From NCBI GenBank assembly GCA_945912085.1, contig CAMEBJ010000010.1, positions 1 to 14,594 on the forward strand: a stretch of DNA of 14,594 bases. The letters are read 5' to 3'. Both the position numbers and the translations under genes were made by a program. Source of the stretch: an uncultured Bacteroidales bacterium. Lineage in GTDB: Bacteria; Bacteroidota; Bacteroidia; Bacteroidales; UBA932. The notes below the pieces were generated by a model. The model searched no databases. It saw only the letters and a program-made list of their open reading frames with translations, and was not told the origin of the DNA. This document shows positions 7,626-14,594 of the stretch, in pieces (the first letter of the stretch is position 1; the number at the start of each line of letters is the position of its first letter).

Positions 7626-8450
7626 TTACAGCGGAATCATCACCAGACGGCGCTTCTCGAAATGCGCCAGGTAGCGGAAGCCCAGGGATTTGACCAGGGC
7701 TGAATATTCCCCGAACCTGCATCCCGGACGCGAGGGATCGTGCGAGTCTGAGCCTAGACTGATGACCTCCCCGCCGAGCTCTTTGTAGCGCAGGAGGATG
7801 TCCTTGTCCAGAACCGGAGTGCGCCCTTTGTAGTCCTGGTAACTTTTGGTGTTGATTTCCAATGCCTTGCCTTCTTGGGCAAGGTAGGTCAGCATTTCAT
7901 CGAGGATGTCACTGAAATCTTTGTACAGGATGCTTGCCTGAGGGTAGGGGGCATAGCGGGCCACATAGTCATAGTGCCCCATTACGTCGAAATCTCCCAT
8001 CCAGGTCATCTCCCTGTAGATGGTCTCAAGGTAATACCCGTAGGCCTGCTTCCAGGTTTTTTCCTGATAGTAACCTCCCCAGAACGGGTCGGTCCCGTCC
8101 AGATAGTGCACCGAAGCGATGACCTGGTCGAAACTGTTCTCTGCCAGTACCTTGCGAATCTTCTCGTGGCAGGAGCAGTACATTCCTACTTCGATTCCCT
8201 TCAGGATTTTCAGATTCGGGATTTCCCGGGAAACCCTGTCAATTTCCGCCTGCTGGGCCTTTATGTCAAATTCCTCGGGAACCCTGTCCTCGTGGTCGGC
8301 CTTCATTTCCGGTACGTAGAAATCGCAATGGTCGGTGAAGCAAATCCCCTCAAGACCAGCCTCCAGCGCTGCCTTTGACGATGCCTCCACAGATGTTTTG
8401 TGGCCGTCAAATGAGAATTGGCTGTGATTGTGATTGTCGTATAGTCTCAT
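7626..8450 (-). CDS. PHP-family phosphatase, histidinol-phosphatase type
   Basis: A 274-aa protein of the PHP (polymerase and histidinol phosphatase) metal-dependent phosphoesterase superfamily. Metal-ligand motifs appear in order: HNH (7-9) in DNHNHSQFSFDG, TDH with His41, GIEVG with Glu87, SVHY with His115, GHYDYV with His159, and GSDSH with Asp235 and His237. Together with the length and the FWGGYYQEKTW region this fits the HisK/HisJ-type L-histidinol-phosphate phosphatase, the step before histidinol dehydrogenase in histidine synthesis. No other his gene is nearby, so the substrate is inferred; another small phosphate ester is possible. It is the only minus-strand gene, convergent to the receptor gene and divergent from the HdeD-like gene. 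A -7-like TATTTTCG (minus strand, 8476-8469) lies about 19 nt before the start, without a clear TTTG partner. Confidence 0.82.
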   Translation of the reverse strand: MRLYDNHNHSQFSFDGHKTSVEASSKAALEAGLEGICFTDHCDFYVPEMKADHEDRVPEEFDIKAQQAEIDRVSREIPNLKILKGIEVGMYCSCHEKIRKVLAENSFDQVIASVHYLDGTDPFWGGYYQEKTWKQAYGYYLETIYREMTWMGDFDVMGHYDYVARYAPYPQASILYKDFSDILDEMLTYLAQEGKALEINTKSYQDYKGRTPVLDKDILLRYKELGGEVISLGSDSHDPSRPGCRFGEYSALVKSLGFRYLAHFEKRRLVMIPL

Positions 8451-8451
8451 C

Positions 8452-8466
8452 GCACTAAAAAAGTGC
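8452..8466. repeat. Small hairpin next to the PHP gene start codon
   Basis: GCACT-AAAAA-AGTGC is a perfect 5-bp inverted repeat one base upstream of the PHP gene ATG. In the mRNA its loop would be U-rich. If formed it would lie across the ribosome entry region, so it could dampen translation. The stem is short and chance is possible. Confidence 0.3.
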
Positions 8467-8488
8467 CGCGAAAATACTAAAATTTCAC

Positions 8489-8496
8489 TATTTTTG
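8489..8496 (+). promoter_or_regulatory. -7 element (TAnnTTTG) before the HdeD-like gene
   Basis: TATTTTTG exactly fits the Bacteroidota -7 box and lies 51 nt before the ATG at 8548, in the 97-bp divergent gap. No good TTTG is seen at the expected distance upstream (around 8466), so this is a half-supported promoter. It would drive the HdeD-like gene and probably dnaG and the genes after it. Confidence 0.5.
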
Positions 8497-8547
8497 CAGA
8501 TTGTGTGCGAAAAGATTTAACAAGTAAATATTAACTAAAGAAAAGAG

Positions 8548-9183
8548 ATGATTACATTCGGTTTTAAGAATAAATTCAGCGGACTTATGAGGGCCGTTGC
8601 GGCCATTGCGCTGGGAACGGTGATGGTAATCAATCCGCACGCCTCTCTGGTGCTGGTGGTCAAGATTGTGGCTGCATTCCTGATTGCTTCGGGAGTGGTT
8701 TCCGCTGTCTATGGAATAATCAACAGACTCAGAGGCGCTATGAGCCTGATGCTGACCAATGCCTTTGTGGACATCATCCTGGGCGTGGTTCTCTTCATTT
8801 TCCCGACTCAGGTTGCAAGCATAATCCTTGTCATCCTGGGCATCGGCCTTCTCGCCCTGGGAATCTTCCAGATTGTTGTGCTCGGAAGTACAGCAGGCGT
8901 ACTGGGAACTGCTTTCGGCTTCTTCGTGATGCCGATTCTCTGCGTTCTGGGAGGCACCTTGATTCTTTTCAATCCTTTCGGCTCCCAGATGATGCTTACT
9001 CTTGTGGGAGGAATAGCCCTGATAGTTTACGGAGTTTCCGAACTAGTGGCATCCTGGAGGATGAACAAGGCACAGAAGGTCTATGAGGCGAAGTTCATGG
9101 AACATCAGAAGGAGACCCAGGCCAAGTCAGACTCCATTCCGGGAGTCAAGGATGTCGACTACAAGAAAGTTGACGAGCAGTAA
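8548..9183 (+). CDS. HdeD/DUF308-family six-helix inner-membrane protein
   Basis: A 211-aa integral membrane protein with six predicted helices at about residues 13-29, 34-57, 67-85, 89-112, 118-141 and 146-169, then a charged cytoplasmic-type tail rich in Lys, Glu and Asp. The helices form three hairpin pairs. Each turn carries a similar motif: VINPHASLVLV (28-38), IFPTQVASIIL (84-94), LFNPFGSQMML (140-150). That triple repeat with NP/FP turns is the hallmark of DUF308 (HdeD-like) proteins. E. coli HdeD is linked to acid resistance, but most family members, including those in this phylum, have no known function. The ATG follows the purine-rich stretch AAAGAAAAGAG. The gene ends 14 nt before dnaG, so the two are probably cotranscribed. 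Confidence 0.85.
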   Translation: MITFGFKNKFSGLMRAVAAIALGTVMVINPHASLVLVVKIVAAFLIASGVVSAVYGIINRLRGAMSLMLTNAFVDIILGVVLFIFPTQVASIILVILGIGLLALGIFQIVVLGSTAGVLGTAFGFFVMPILCVLGGTLILFNPFGSQMMLTLVGGIALIVYGVSELVASWRMNKAQKVYEAKFMEHQKETQAKSDSIPGVKDVDYKKVDEQ

Positions 9184-9197
9184 AACGACCTCCGAGA

Positions 9198-11195
9198 ATG
9201 ATTCCAAAGGAGACGGTTGAAAGGATAATCGACACGGCCCGTATCGAGGAAGTGGTTGGTGATTTCGTCGCATTGAAGCGGCGGGGTGCCAACTACATTG
9301 CCTGTTGTCCATTCCACAACGAGAAGACCCCGTCGTTTTCTGTCTCTCCGGCCAAGGGAATCTACAAATGTTTCGGCTGCGGAAAGTCCGGCACTGCCGT
9401 GGGCTTTGTGATGGAGCACGAAAATATGTCGTATGTGGAGGCTCTGAAATATCTCGGTGCGAAGTACCACATTGAGGTGGTTGAAAAGGAGGAGAGTGCG
9501 GAGGACATTGCAAAAAAGCAGCACGGGGAAAGCCTTATGCTCGTCTCGGACTTTGCCTGGAAATTTTTCATAAGCCAACTTGACACCCCTCAAGGGAAGG
9601 CAGTAGGCTATCAGTATTTCAAGTCGAGGGGACTTGAGGATGCCACCATAGAAAGGTTCGGTCTCGGCTGGGCACCGGTAGGAAAGGACCTGCTGGTGAA
9701 GAAAGCCCGTGAGGCTGGTTTCAAGGAGGAGTTCCTGACAGAAACGGGATTGGCCGTCAAACGCGATGACGGTACTCTCGTGGACAGGTTCTATGACAGG
9801 GTGGTCTTTCCGATTCATTCGGTGAGCGGTCGTGTGGTGGCTTTCGGCTGCCGTACCCTGCGCAGCGACAAGACAGTCGCGAAATATGTGAACTCTCCCG
9901 AGAGTGAGATATACATCAAGAGCAGGACCCTCTATGCCCTGCATCTGGCGAAGAATGAGATTGCCCGTCAGGACAGGTGCATCCTTGTCGAGGGCTACCT
10001 CGACGTCATCTCGATGCATCAGCTGGGGATTACCAATGTGGTGGCTTCCTGCGGAACTTCCCTTACTGTCGAGCAGGTCAGGCTGATCCACAAGTTCACC
10101 GACAACATAGACATCATATATGACGGAGACTCAGCCGGCATCCACGCCTCGCTCAGGGCCATCAAGCTCGTCCTGGAGGACGGAATGAACCCTCACATAG
10201 TTCTTCTGCCTGATGACGATGACCCGGATTCATATTCCAGAAAACACACTCTGGAAGAGGTCAGGGACTTCATATCGACCCACGAGCAGGATTTTGTGGA
10301 CTTTATGGTGGACAACCTTCTGGCCGGTTCGAAAGACCCTCTGAAAATGGCGGAATTCATCAATGAACTTGCCGACACCATAGCCCTGATTCCGGATCCG
10401 GTCAAGAGGTCCGTCTATGTGGAGTCCTGCGCCGAGAGATTCAATGTGGCCTCTACCATTCTTTTCGAAAGAATCAGGCAGAAACGCCAGGAGAGAATCG
10501 AGGCGGAAAGAAAGCGGCAGGAAAGGGAGGAAAACCTCCAGGGAGCCGCTCGGGAGGGGAGTATGCCGGCTCGGGAAGATGTGCCTCAAACAGCAGTTCC
10601 AGACAGTGGTGAGTCAGCCTCTCAGAAAGTTGTTCTCAATGATCCATATCTCGCGCCTTGTGAAAAGGAAATCCTGTCCTTCGTCCTGAACAACGGGGAC
10701 GAGCTTCTTGAGTTTGACGTTGATTCGGATATGTATTCCGAGGAACCCGTGACCGTTGCCGATTTCATCGATTCCGCCCTTGATGCCGACAAAGAGGATT
10801 TCGTCAATGAAATATATTACAGGGTATATGAAGAATATTTCACTCTCCTGGATGAGGGACTGGACCATTCCCAGATTCAGCAGAGGCTGATGAACGGTCA
10901 GGACAGGGACATCGCACAGGTTGCCACGGAACTGATTATCCCGAAATACACCCTTACGGTCAGCAATTACCAGAATTCGATGACTGCTTTGCAGACCACT
11001 CTTGTTACCTATGTGCCAAGGGCAATACTCGTCTACAAGGTAAAGCGGCTGGAAAAACAGATGAGGGAGTGTTCCCTTGAGTTGAAGACTGCCGGACCTG
11101 AGGAGATTACGGGGATTCTTGAGCGATTGAAGCAGCTTCAGTCCATTAACAATGTCCTGAACAAACGGCTCGGCAGAGGATTTGAGAAAAAGTAA
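9198..11195 (+). CDS. dnaG: DNA primase
   Basis: Synthesises RNA primers for Okazaki fragments at the replication fork, partnered with the DnaB helicase. The protein is 665 aa. The N-terminal CHC2-type zinc-binding domain has Cys37, His40, Cys58 and Cys61 ([11 protein letters not shown] and [10 protein letters not shown]). The RNA polymerase core follows, with [19 protein letters not shown] (201-219) and a TOPRIM domain holding Glu265 (LVEGYLDV), Asp309 and Asp311 (YDGDSAG) and the DDDDPD stretch (339-344). A charged, low-complexity linker rich in Arg, Glu and Gln (about 425-475) leads to a C-terminal domain (about 490-665) that should bind the helicase. The first ATG after the HdeD-like gene gives the expected start [12 protein letters not shown]. 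The next gene, metG, starts 28 nt downstream. Confidence 0.97.
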   Translation: MIPKETVERIIDTARIEEVVGDFVALKRRGANYIACCPFHNEKTPSFSVSPAKGIYKCFGCGKSGTAVGFVMEHENMSYVEALKYLGAKYHIEVVEKEESAEDIAKKQHGESLMLVSDFAWKFFISQLDTPQGKAVGYQYFKSRGLEDATIERFGLGWAPVGKDLLVKKAREAGFKEEFLTETGLAVKRDDGTLVDRFYDRVVFPIHSVSGRVVAFGCRTLRSDKTVAKYVNSPESEIYIKSRTLYALHLAKNEIARQDRCILVEGYLDVISMHQLGITNVVASCGTSLTVEQVRLIHKFTDNIDIIYDGDSAGIHASLRAIKLVLEDGMNPHIVLLPDDDDPDSYSRKHTLEEVRDFISTHEQDFVDFMVDNLLAGSKDPLKMAEFINELADTIALIPDPVKRSVYVESCAERFNVASTILFERIRQKRQERIEAERKRQEREENLQGAAREGSMPAREDVPQTAVPDSGESASQKVVLNDPYLAPCEKEILSFVLNNGDELLEFDVDSDMYSEEPVTVADFIDSALDADKEDFVNEIYYRVYEEYFTLLDEGLDHSQIQQRLMNGQDRDIAQVATELIIPKYTLTVSNYQNSMTALQTTLVTYVPRAILVYKVKRLEKQMRECSLELKTAGPEEITGILERLKQLQSINNVLNKRLGRGFEKK

Positions 11196-11223
11196 ATATT
11201 CAGAAAAAATAAGACACATATAT

Positions 11224-13446
11224 ATGGAGAAACAATTCAAAAGGACTTTAGTCACCTGCGCCCTTCCATACGCGAACGGGCCGGTGCATATCGGACACCT
11301 TGCAGGTGTGTATATCCCGGGAGATATTTATGTCAGATACCTCCGGATGAAGGGTGAGGATGTGCTTTACGTTTGCGGCTCGGACGAGCACGGAGTGCCG
11401 ATTACCATCAAGGCACGCAAGGAGGGATGCACCCCTCAGGATGTGGTGGACAGGTACCACAAGATCATAAAGGATTCATTTACAGGACTTGGAATCAATT
11501 TCGACATCTATTCGAGGACTTCCTCACAGGTGCACGCGAAGAATGCATCGGCTTTCTTCCGCAAACTCTACGATGAAGGGAAGTTCATTGAAAAGGAGAG
11601 CGAGCAGTACTTCGACGAGCAGGCCGGGACTTTCCTTGCCGACCGTTACATCACGGGAACCTGTCCGCGATGCGGCTCGGAGGGTGCCTACGGGGACCAG
11701 TGCGAGAAATGCGGAGCGACCCTCAGTCCTGACGAACTGATCAATCCGAAGTCTTCCCTGAGCGGAAGCCCGCTGGTGAAGAAGCCGACCAAGCATTGGT
11801 ACCTCCCTCTGGACAAGTACGAGGGATGGCTTTCCGACTGGATCCTGAATGGCCACAAGGAGTGGCGCACGAATGTTTACGGACAGTGCAAGAGCTGGAT
11901 TGACGGCGGTCTGCAGCCGCGTGCGGTGAGCCGTGACCTTGAATGGGGAGTGCCTGTCCCGGTCGAGGGTGCGGAAGGGAAGGTCCTCTATGTGTGGTTT
12001 GATGCCCCTATAGGGTATATTTCAAATTCTCAGGAACTCCTTCCGCAGACCTGGGAGAAATGGTGGAAGTCACAGGACACCAGGCTTGTACATTTCATCG
12101 GCAAGGACAACATCGTCTTCCACTGCATCGTCTTCCCGTCGATGCTGAAGGCGGAGGGTTCGTACATCCTTCCGGACAATGTTCCCGCAAATGAATTCCT
12201 GAATCTCGAAGGCAACAAGATTTCCACATCGAAGGGCTGGGCAGTCTGGCTGCACGAGTATCTGGAGCAGTTCCCGGGACAGGAGGATGTGCTGCGCTAT
12301 GTCCTCTGTGCCAATGCTCCGGAGACCAAGGACAACGATTTCTCCTGGAAGGACTTCCAGGCACGCAATAACAGCGAGCTCGTGGCGATTTTCGGAAACT
12401 TCGTGAACAGGGCTGTGGTGCTGACACACAAGTATTTCGGAGGCAAAGTCCCTGCGGATCTGAAGCCGGAGCCTGTCGATGCCCAGACACTTGACCAAAT
12501 CAGGCCTCTGCGCGAGGCAATGGAGAGGTATCTCGATGCGTTCAAGTTCCGCGAGGCTCAGAAAGAGGCGATGAACATCGCCCGTCTGGGCAACAAATAC
12601 CTCACTGACACCGAGCCTTGGAAGGTGGCAAAGACCGATCTGGACAGGACTGCTTCAATCCTGAATGTCTCCCTTCAGATCTGTGCATCCCTTGCCATTG
12701 CCTTCGAACCTTTCCTGCCGTTCTCCGCTGAGAAACTCCGTGGGATTCTCAATGTGGGCATCGATGCCGGATGTGACCACCGAGCCGGTGAAGAGGGCAG
12801 TGTGAAGGTGAATATGTATGCTGAGGGCGAGGGCCGTGCCCTTCACACCCACAGTGCCGGAAATGCTTCGGACGAGGCTGCTCCATCTTCCATTCCTGCC
12901 GAGACTGAAGGCAGGGTAGAGAAAACTCTCCTCCACTGGGATCTCCTCGGTTCCCGCACTCTCCTTCCTGAAGGCCACCAGCTCAACGAGCCTGTCCTCC
13001 TCTTCAGTAAAATCGAAGATGAGGTCATCAATGCCCAGATTGAGAGGCTGAACGCCATCCGTGCCGAACTTGAAGCTGCCGCAAAGGCTGCCGAGGCCAG
13101 GACAGTGACTCCTCAGAAGGAGGAATGCACCTTTGAGGATTTCGAGAAAATGGACATCCGCACTGCCACCGTCCTTGAGGCCGAGAGGGTTCCGAAGACT
13201 GACAAACTCCTGAAACTCACCATCGACACCGGTATAGACAAAAGGGTAATTGTCTCAGGCATAGCGGAATACTACTCTCCTGAAGATATGCTCGGCAAAC
13301 AGATCTGCATCCTTGCCAACCTTGCTCCGCGCAAGATTCGCGGTATCGAGTCGAAGGGAATGATTCTGATGGCCCGCCAGAATGACGGCAAGATGCGTTT
13401 CGTCACCCCTGCCGAAACCCTTGTCAACGGTGCTGAAATAGGTTAG
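11224..13446 (+). CDS. metG: Methionyl-tRNA synthetase with fused C-terminal tRNA-binding domain
   Basis: Class I synthetase that charges tRNA-Met and initiator tRNA in the cytoplasm. From the ATG at 11224 it is 740 aa and begins [20 protein letters not shown], matching the usual MetRS N-terminus. The frame also has an ATG at 11182 inside dnaG, which would add 14 unconserved residues, so the later start is preferred. The HIGH motif is at 22-25. The zinc knuckle has Cys147, Cys150, Cys160 and Cys163. The KMSKS-equivalent is KISTS (332-336), and the anticodon-binding helical domain follows. Residues about 637-740 are an EMAP/Trbp111-like tRNA-binding domain ([25 protein letters not shown]). Residues about 512-570 are an extra Gly/Ala/Glu-rich segment not expected from family memory. 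It stops with TAG 10 nt before murB. Confidence 0.96.
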   Translation: MEKQFKRTLVTCALPYANGPVHIGHLAGVYIPGDIYVRYLRMKGEDVLYVCGSDEHGVPITIKARKEGCTPQDVVDRYHKIIKDSFTGLGINFDIYSRTSSQVHAKNASAFFRKLYDEGKFIEKESEQYFDEQAGTFLADRYITGTCPRCGSEGAYGDQCEKCGATLSPDELINPKSSLSGSPLVKKPTKHWYLPLDKYEGWLSDWILNGHKEWRTNVYGQCKSWIDGGLQPRAVSRDLEWGVPVPVEGAEGKVLYVWFDAPIGYISNSQELLPQTWEKWWKSQDTRLVHFIGKDNIVFHCIVFPSMLKAEGSYILPDNVPANEFLNLEGNKISTSKGWAVWLHEYLEQFPGQEDVLRYVLCANAPETKDNDFSWKDFQARNNSELVAIFGNFVNRAVVLTHKYFGGKVPADLKPEPVDAQTLDQIRPLREAMERYLDAFKFREAQKEAMNIARLGNKYLTDTEPWKVAKTDLDRTASILNVSLQICASLAIAFEPFLPFSAEKLRGILNVGIDAGCDHRAGEEGSVKVNMYAEGEGRALHTHSAGNASDEAAPSSIPAETEGRVEKTLLHWDLLGSRTLLPEGHQLNEPVLLFSKIEDEVINAQIERLNAIRAELEAAAKAAEARTVTPQKEECTFEDFEKMDIRTATVLEAERVPKTDKLLKLTIDTGIDKRVIVSGIAEYYSPEDMLGKQICILANLAPRKIRGIESKGMILMARQNDGKMRFVTPAETLVNGAEIG

Positions 13447-13456
13447 ACCCTCCGCT

Positions 13457-14476
13457 ATGCTGAAAACCGAATACCACAAGGACCTGACCAGGCTCAACAC
13501 CTTCGGTATGAGGGTGGAGGCTAAGGCATTCATCGAGTATGACTCGGTGGCTGACCTGGTGGAATTGGACCTGGAAGGCTATCCGAGACCGGTTCTGCAC
13601 ATCGGAGGAGGCAGCAACCTTCTCTTTACAGGAGATTTCAAGGGAACCGTCCTTCATTCGAAAATCAAGTTCATCGAGCCGCTTGAATCCGACCCCCTGA
13701 AAATTTCCGTGGGGGCCGGAGTTGTCTTTGACGACTTCTGTAAATGGGCTTGTGACAGGCAGTTGTGGGGAGTTGAAAACCTTTCAGGCATCCCGGGAGA
13801 GGTCGGTGCGGCGGCAGTCCAGAACATAGGTGCCTACGGCGTCGAGGTCAAGGATGTCATCAGCAGGGTCTTCTGCTACGATCTCCAGGAGGAAGAATTT
13901 GTCTCTTTCGGAGTTGAGGACTGTGCCTACGGCTACCGTGACTCGATTTTCAAACATCCAGGAACAAAGGGCCGCCACATAGTTACCCACGTGGTGTTTC
14001 AACTCAATAACAACTCTGTTCCAAAGCTTGATTACGGCCATCTTAAGGATGCTGTTGATGCTGCTGCGCAGGATAGGGAACTGACTCCTCATCTTGTCAG
14101 AAAGACCGTTCTGGACATCCGAAACCAGAAACTTCCGGATCCTGCAAAAATCGGAAGCGCGGGCAGTTTCTTTAAAAACCCTATTGTTTCCCGCGTTGAG
14201 TATGAGAAGATTGCGTCTGAATATGAAAATATTCCCCATTTTGACCTCGGGGATGCTGGCGTGAAGATTCCTGCTGCCTGGATGATAGAGCAATGCGGGT
14301 GGAAAGGCCGCCGCCAGGGTGGAGCCGCCGTCTGGGAGAAACAGCCTCTGGTGATAGTCAACCATTCGGGCAATGCTTTTCCGGAGGAAATCACTGGTCT
14401 GGAAAGGAGGATAATCGAGTCGGTGAGGGCAAAGTTCGGAGTCGAGCTGTCTCCGGAAGTAGAACATATTTATTAA
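13457..14476 (+). CDS. murB: UDP-N-acetylenolpyruvoylglucosamine reductase
   Basis: FAD- and NADPH-dependent enzyme that reduces UDP-GlcNAc-enolpyruvate to UDP-MurNAc in cytoplasmic peptidoglycan-precursor synthesis. The protein is 339 aa, close to E. coli MurB. The FAD-binding part shows HIGGGSNLLF (48-57) and the GIPGEVGAAAVQNIGAYGVE segment (111-130). Catalytic residues fit the type I enzyme: Arg161 in YGYRDSIF, Ser237 in GSAGSFFKNP and Glu334 in SPEVEHI. The Tyr-containing loop YGYRDS is also type I-like. The ATG at 13457 lies 10 nt after the metG stop and gives the expected LNTFGM segment near the N-terminus. It precedes murA by 13 nt, so the product of the next gene is its substrate; the pair is likely translated from one mRNA. 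Confidence 0.97.
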   Translation: MLKTEYHKDLTRLNTFGMRVEAKAFIEYDSVADLVELDLEGYPRPVLHIGGGSNLLFTGDFKGTVLHSKIKFIEPLESDPLKISVGAGVVFDDFCKWACDRQLWGVENLSGIPGEVGAAAVQNIGAYGVEVKDVISRVFCYDLQEEEFVSFGVEDCAYGYRDSIFKHPGTKGRHIVTHVVFQLNNNSVPKLDYGHLKDAVDAAAQDRELTPHLVRKTVLDIRNQKLPDPAKIGSAGSFFKNPIVSRVEYEKIASEYENIPHFDLGDAGVKIPAAWMIEQCGWKGRRQGGAAVWEKQPLVIVNHSGNAFPEEITGLERRIIESVRAKFGVELSPEVEHIY

Positions 14477-14489
14477 TATTCAAGAAGAT

Positions 14490-14594
14490 ATGGGTTCATT
14501 TGTAGTTGAGGGAGGACACCGTTTGAGCGGAGTTATCAGACCGCAGGGAGCAAAGAACGAGGCTCTTGAGGTCATCTGTGCAGTGCTGCTGACA
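14490..14594 (+). CDS. murA: UDP-N-acetylglucosamine 1-carboxyvinyltransferase, N-terminal part (3' end outside window)
   Basis: Only the first 35 codons are present. They begin MGSFVVEGGHRLSGVIRPQG and continue AKNEALEVICAVLLT. This matches the MurA/EPSP-synthase-fold N-terminus, with Lys22 and Asn23 of the AKNEAL motif in the positions known to bind substrate. MurA transfers enolpyruvate from PEP to UDP-GlcNAc, the first committed step of peptidoglycan synthesis. The ATG follows murB by 13 nt, after AT-rich sequence and CAAGAAGAT. The catalytic Cys/Asp loop lies outside the window, so fosfomycin sensitivity cannot be judged. Confidence 0.93.
   Translation, partial: MGSFVVEGGHRLSGVIRPQGAKNEALEVICAVLLT

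Noticed and set aside
7875..8378. Open frame of 167 codons on the + strand across the PHP gene
   Set aside because: The minus-strand frame carries all PHP metal-ligand motifs; the + strand product shows no motif.
9159..10091. Long open frame (310 codons) on the minus strand across the 5' half of dnaG
   Set aside because: The + strand frame encodes a full primase with zinc and TOPRIM motifs. The antisense product has no recognisable domain and looks like a mirror effect of codon bias.
11182..11223. Earlier ATG for metG overlapping the end of dnaG
   Set aside because: It would add 14 residues not expected in MetRS. The ATG at 11224 sits after an AT-rich leader and gives the usual [12 protein letters not shown] N-terminus.
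10614..11255. Open frame of 213 codons antisense to the 3' part of dnaG
   Set aside because: It overlaps conserved primase coding sequence and the metG start, and shows no recognisable motif.
13784..14467. Open frame of 227 codons antisense to murB
   Set aside because: murB is complete with its catalytic residues on the + strand; the antisense frame is explained by codon bias.
1..14594. CRISPR arrays, tRNA/rRNA genes, insertion sequences, attachment sites or defence genes
   Set aside because: No spaced direct repeats, cloverleaf-like sequence, transposase or integrase motifs were seen; almost all of the window is housekeeping coding sequence.

Overview
The window reads as an ordinary chromosomal stretch of a member of the Bacteroidota, most likely Bacteroidales. 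Four things point there. The proteins resemble Bacteroidales orthologues, for example a MetRS with a KISTS loop and a fused C-terminal tRNA-binding domain, and a fused ThrA. There is a TonB-dependent outer-membrane protein with an N-terminal carboxypeptidase-regulatory-like domain. Start codons are preceded by A/T-rich leaders rather than clear Shine-Dalgarno sites. Finally, one promoter fits the Bacteroidota pattern (TTTG, 18 nt, TAnnTTTG). Base composition is moderate to GC-rich in genes, with AT-rich gaps. The genus cannot be fixed from the sequence.

Layout. Positions 1-3988 hold aspartate-family amino-acid synthesis on the + strand: the 3' end of metX (homoserine O-acetyltransferase), a bifunctional aspartokinase/homoserine dehydrogenase (thrA), and asd (aspartate-semialdehyde dehydrogenase). 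ThrA makes aspartyl phosphate, Asd reduces it to the semialdehyde, ThrA reduces that to homoserine, and MetX acetylates homoserine for methionine. Positions 4057-7383 hold a large Oar-like TonB-dependent receptor with its own promoter and no SusD-like partner in view. Positions 7384-7625 are a convergent intergenic region with several palindromes and a strong UUCG-loop terminator that could work in both directions. The only minus-strand gene (7626-8450) is a PHP-family phosphatase of the histidinol-phosphatase type. It is divergent from the last + strand block.

Positions 8548-14594 are a close-packed + strand block: a six-helix HdeD/DUF308 membrane protein, dnaG (primase), metG (methionyl-tRNA synthetase), murB and the first 35 codons of murA. 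Gaps are 10-28 nt, so cotranscription is likely. The block joins replication, translation and peptidoglycan-precursor synthesis: MurA and MurB catalyse the two consecutive steps from UDP-GlcNAc to UDP-MurNAc.

No stretch longer than 300 bases lacks a gene. I saw no tRNA, rRNA, CRISPR array, insertion sequence, phage gene, toxin-antitoxin pair or defence system, and no convincing undescribed system. The points most worth a second look are a roughly 59-residue low-complexity insertion in MetRS, the structured 3' region after the receptor gene, the pairing of the HdeD-like gene with dnaG, a calcium-loop-like motif in the receptor, and a 25-codon open stretch directly after the thrA stop.
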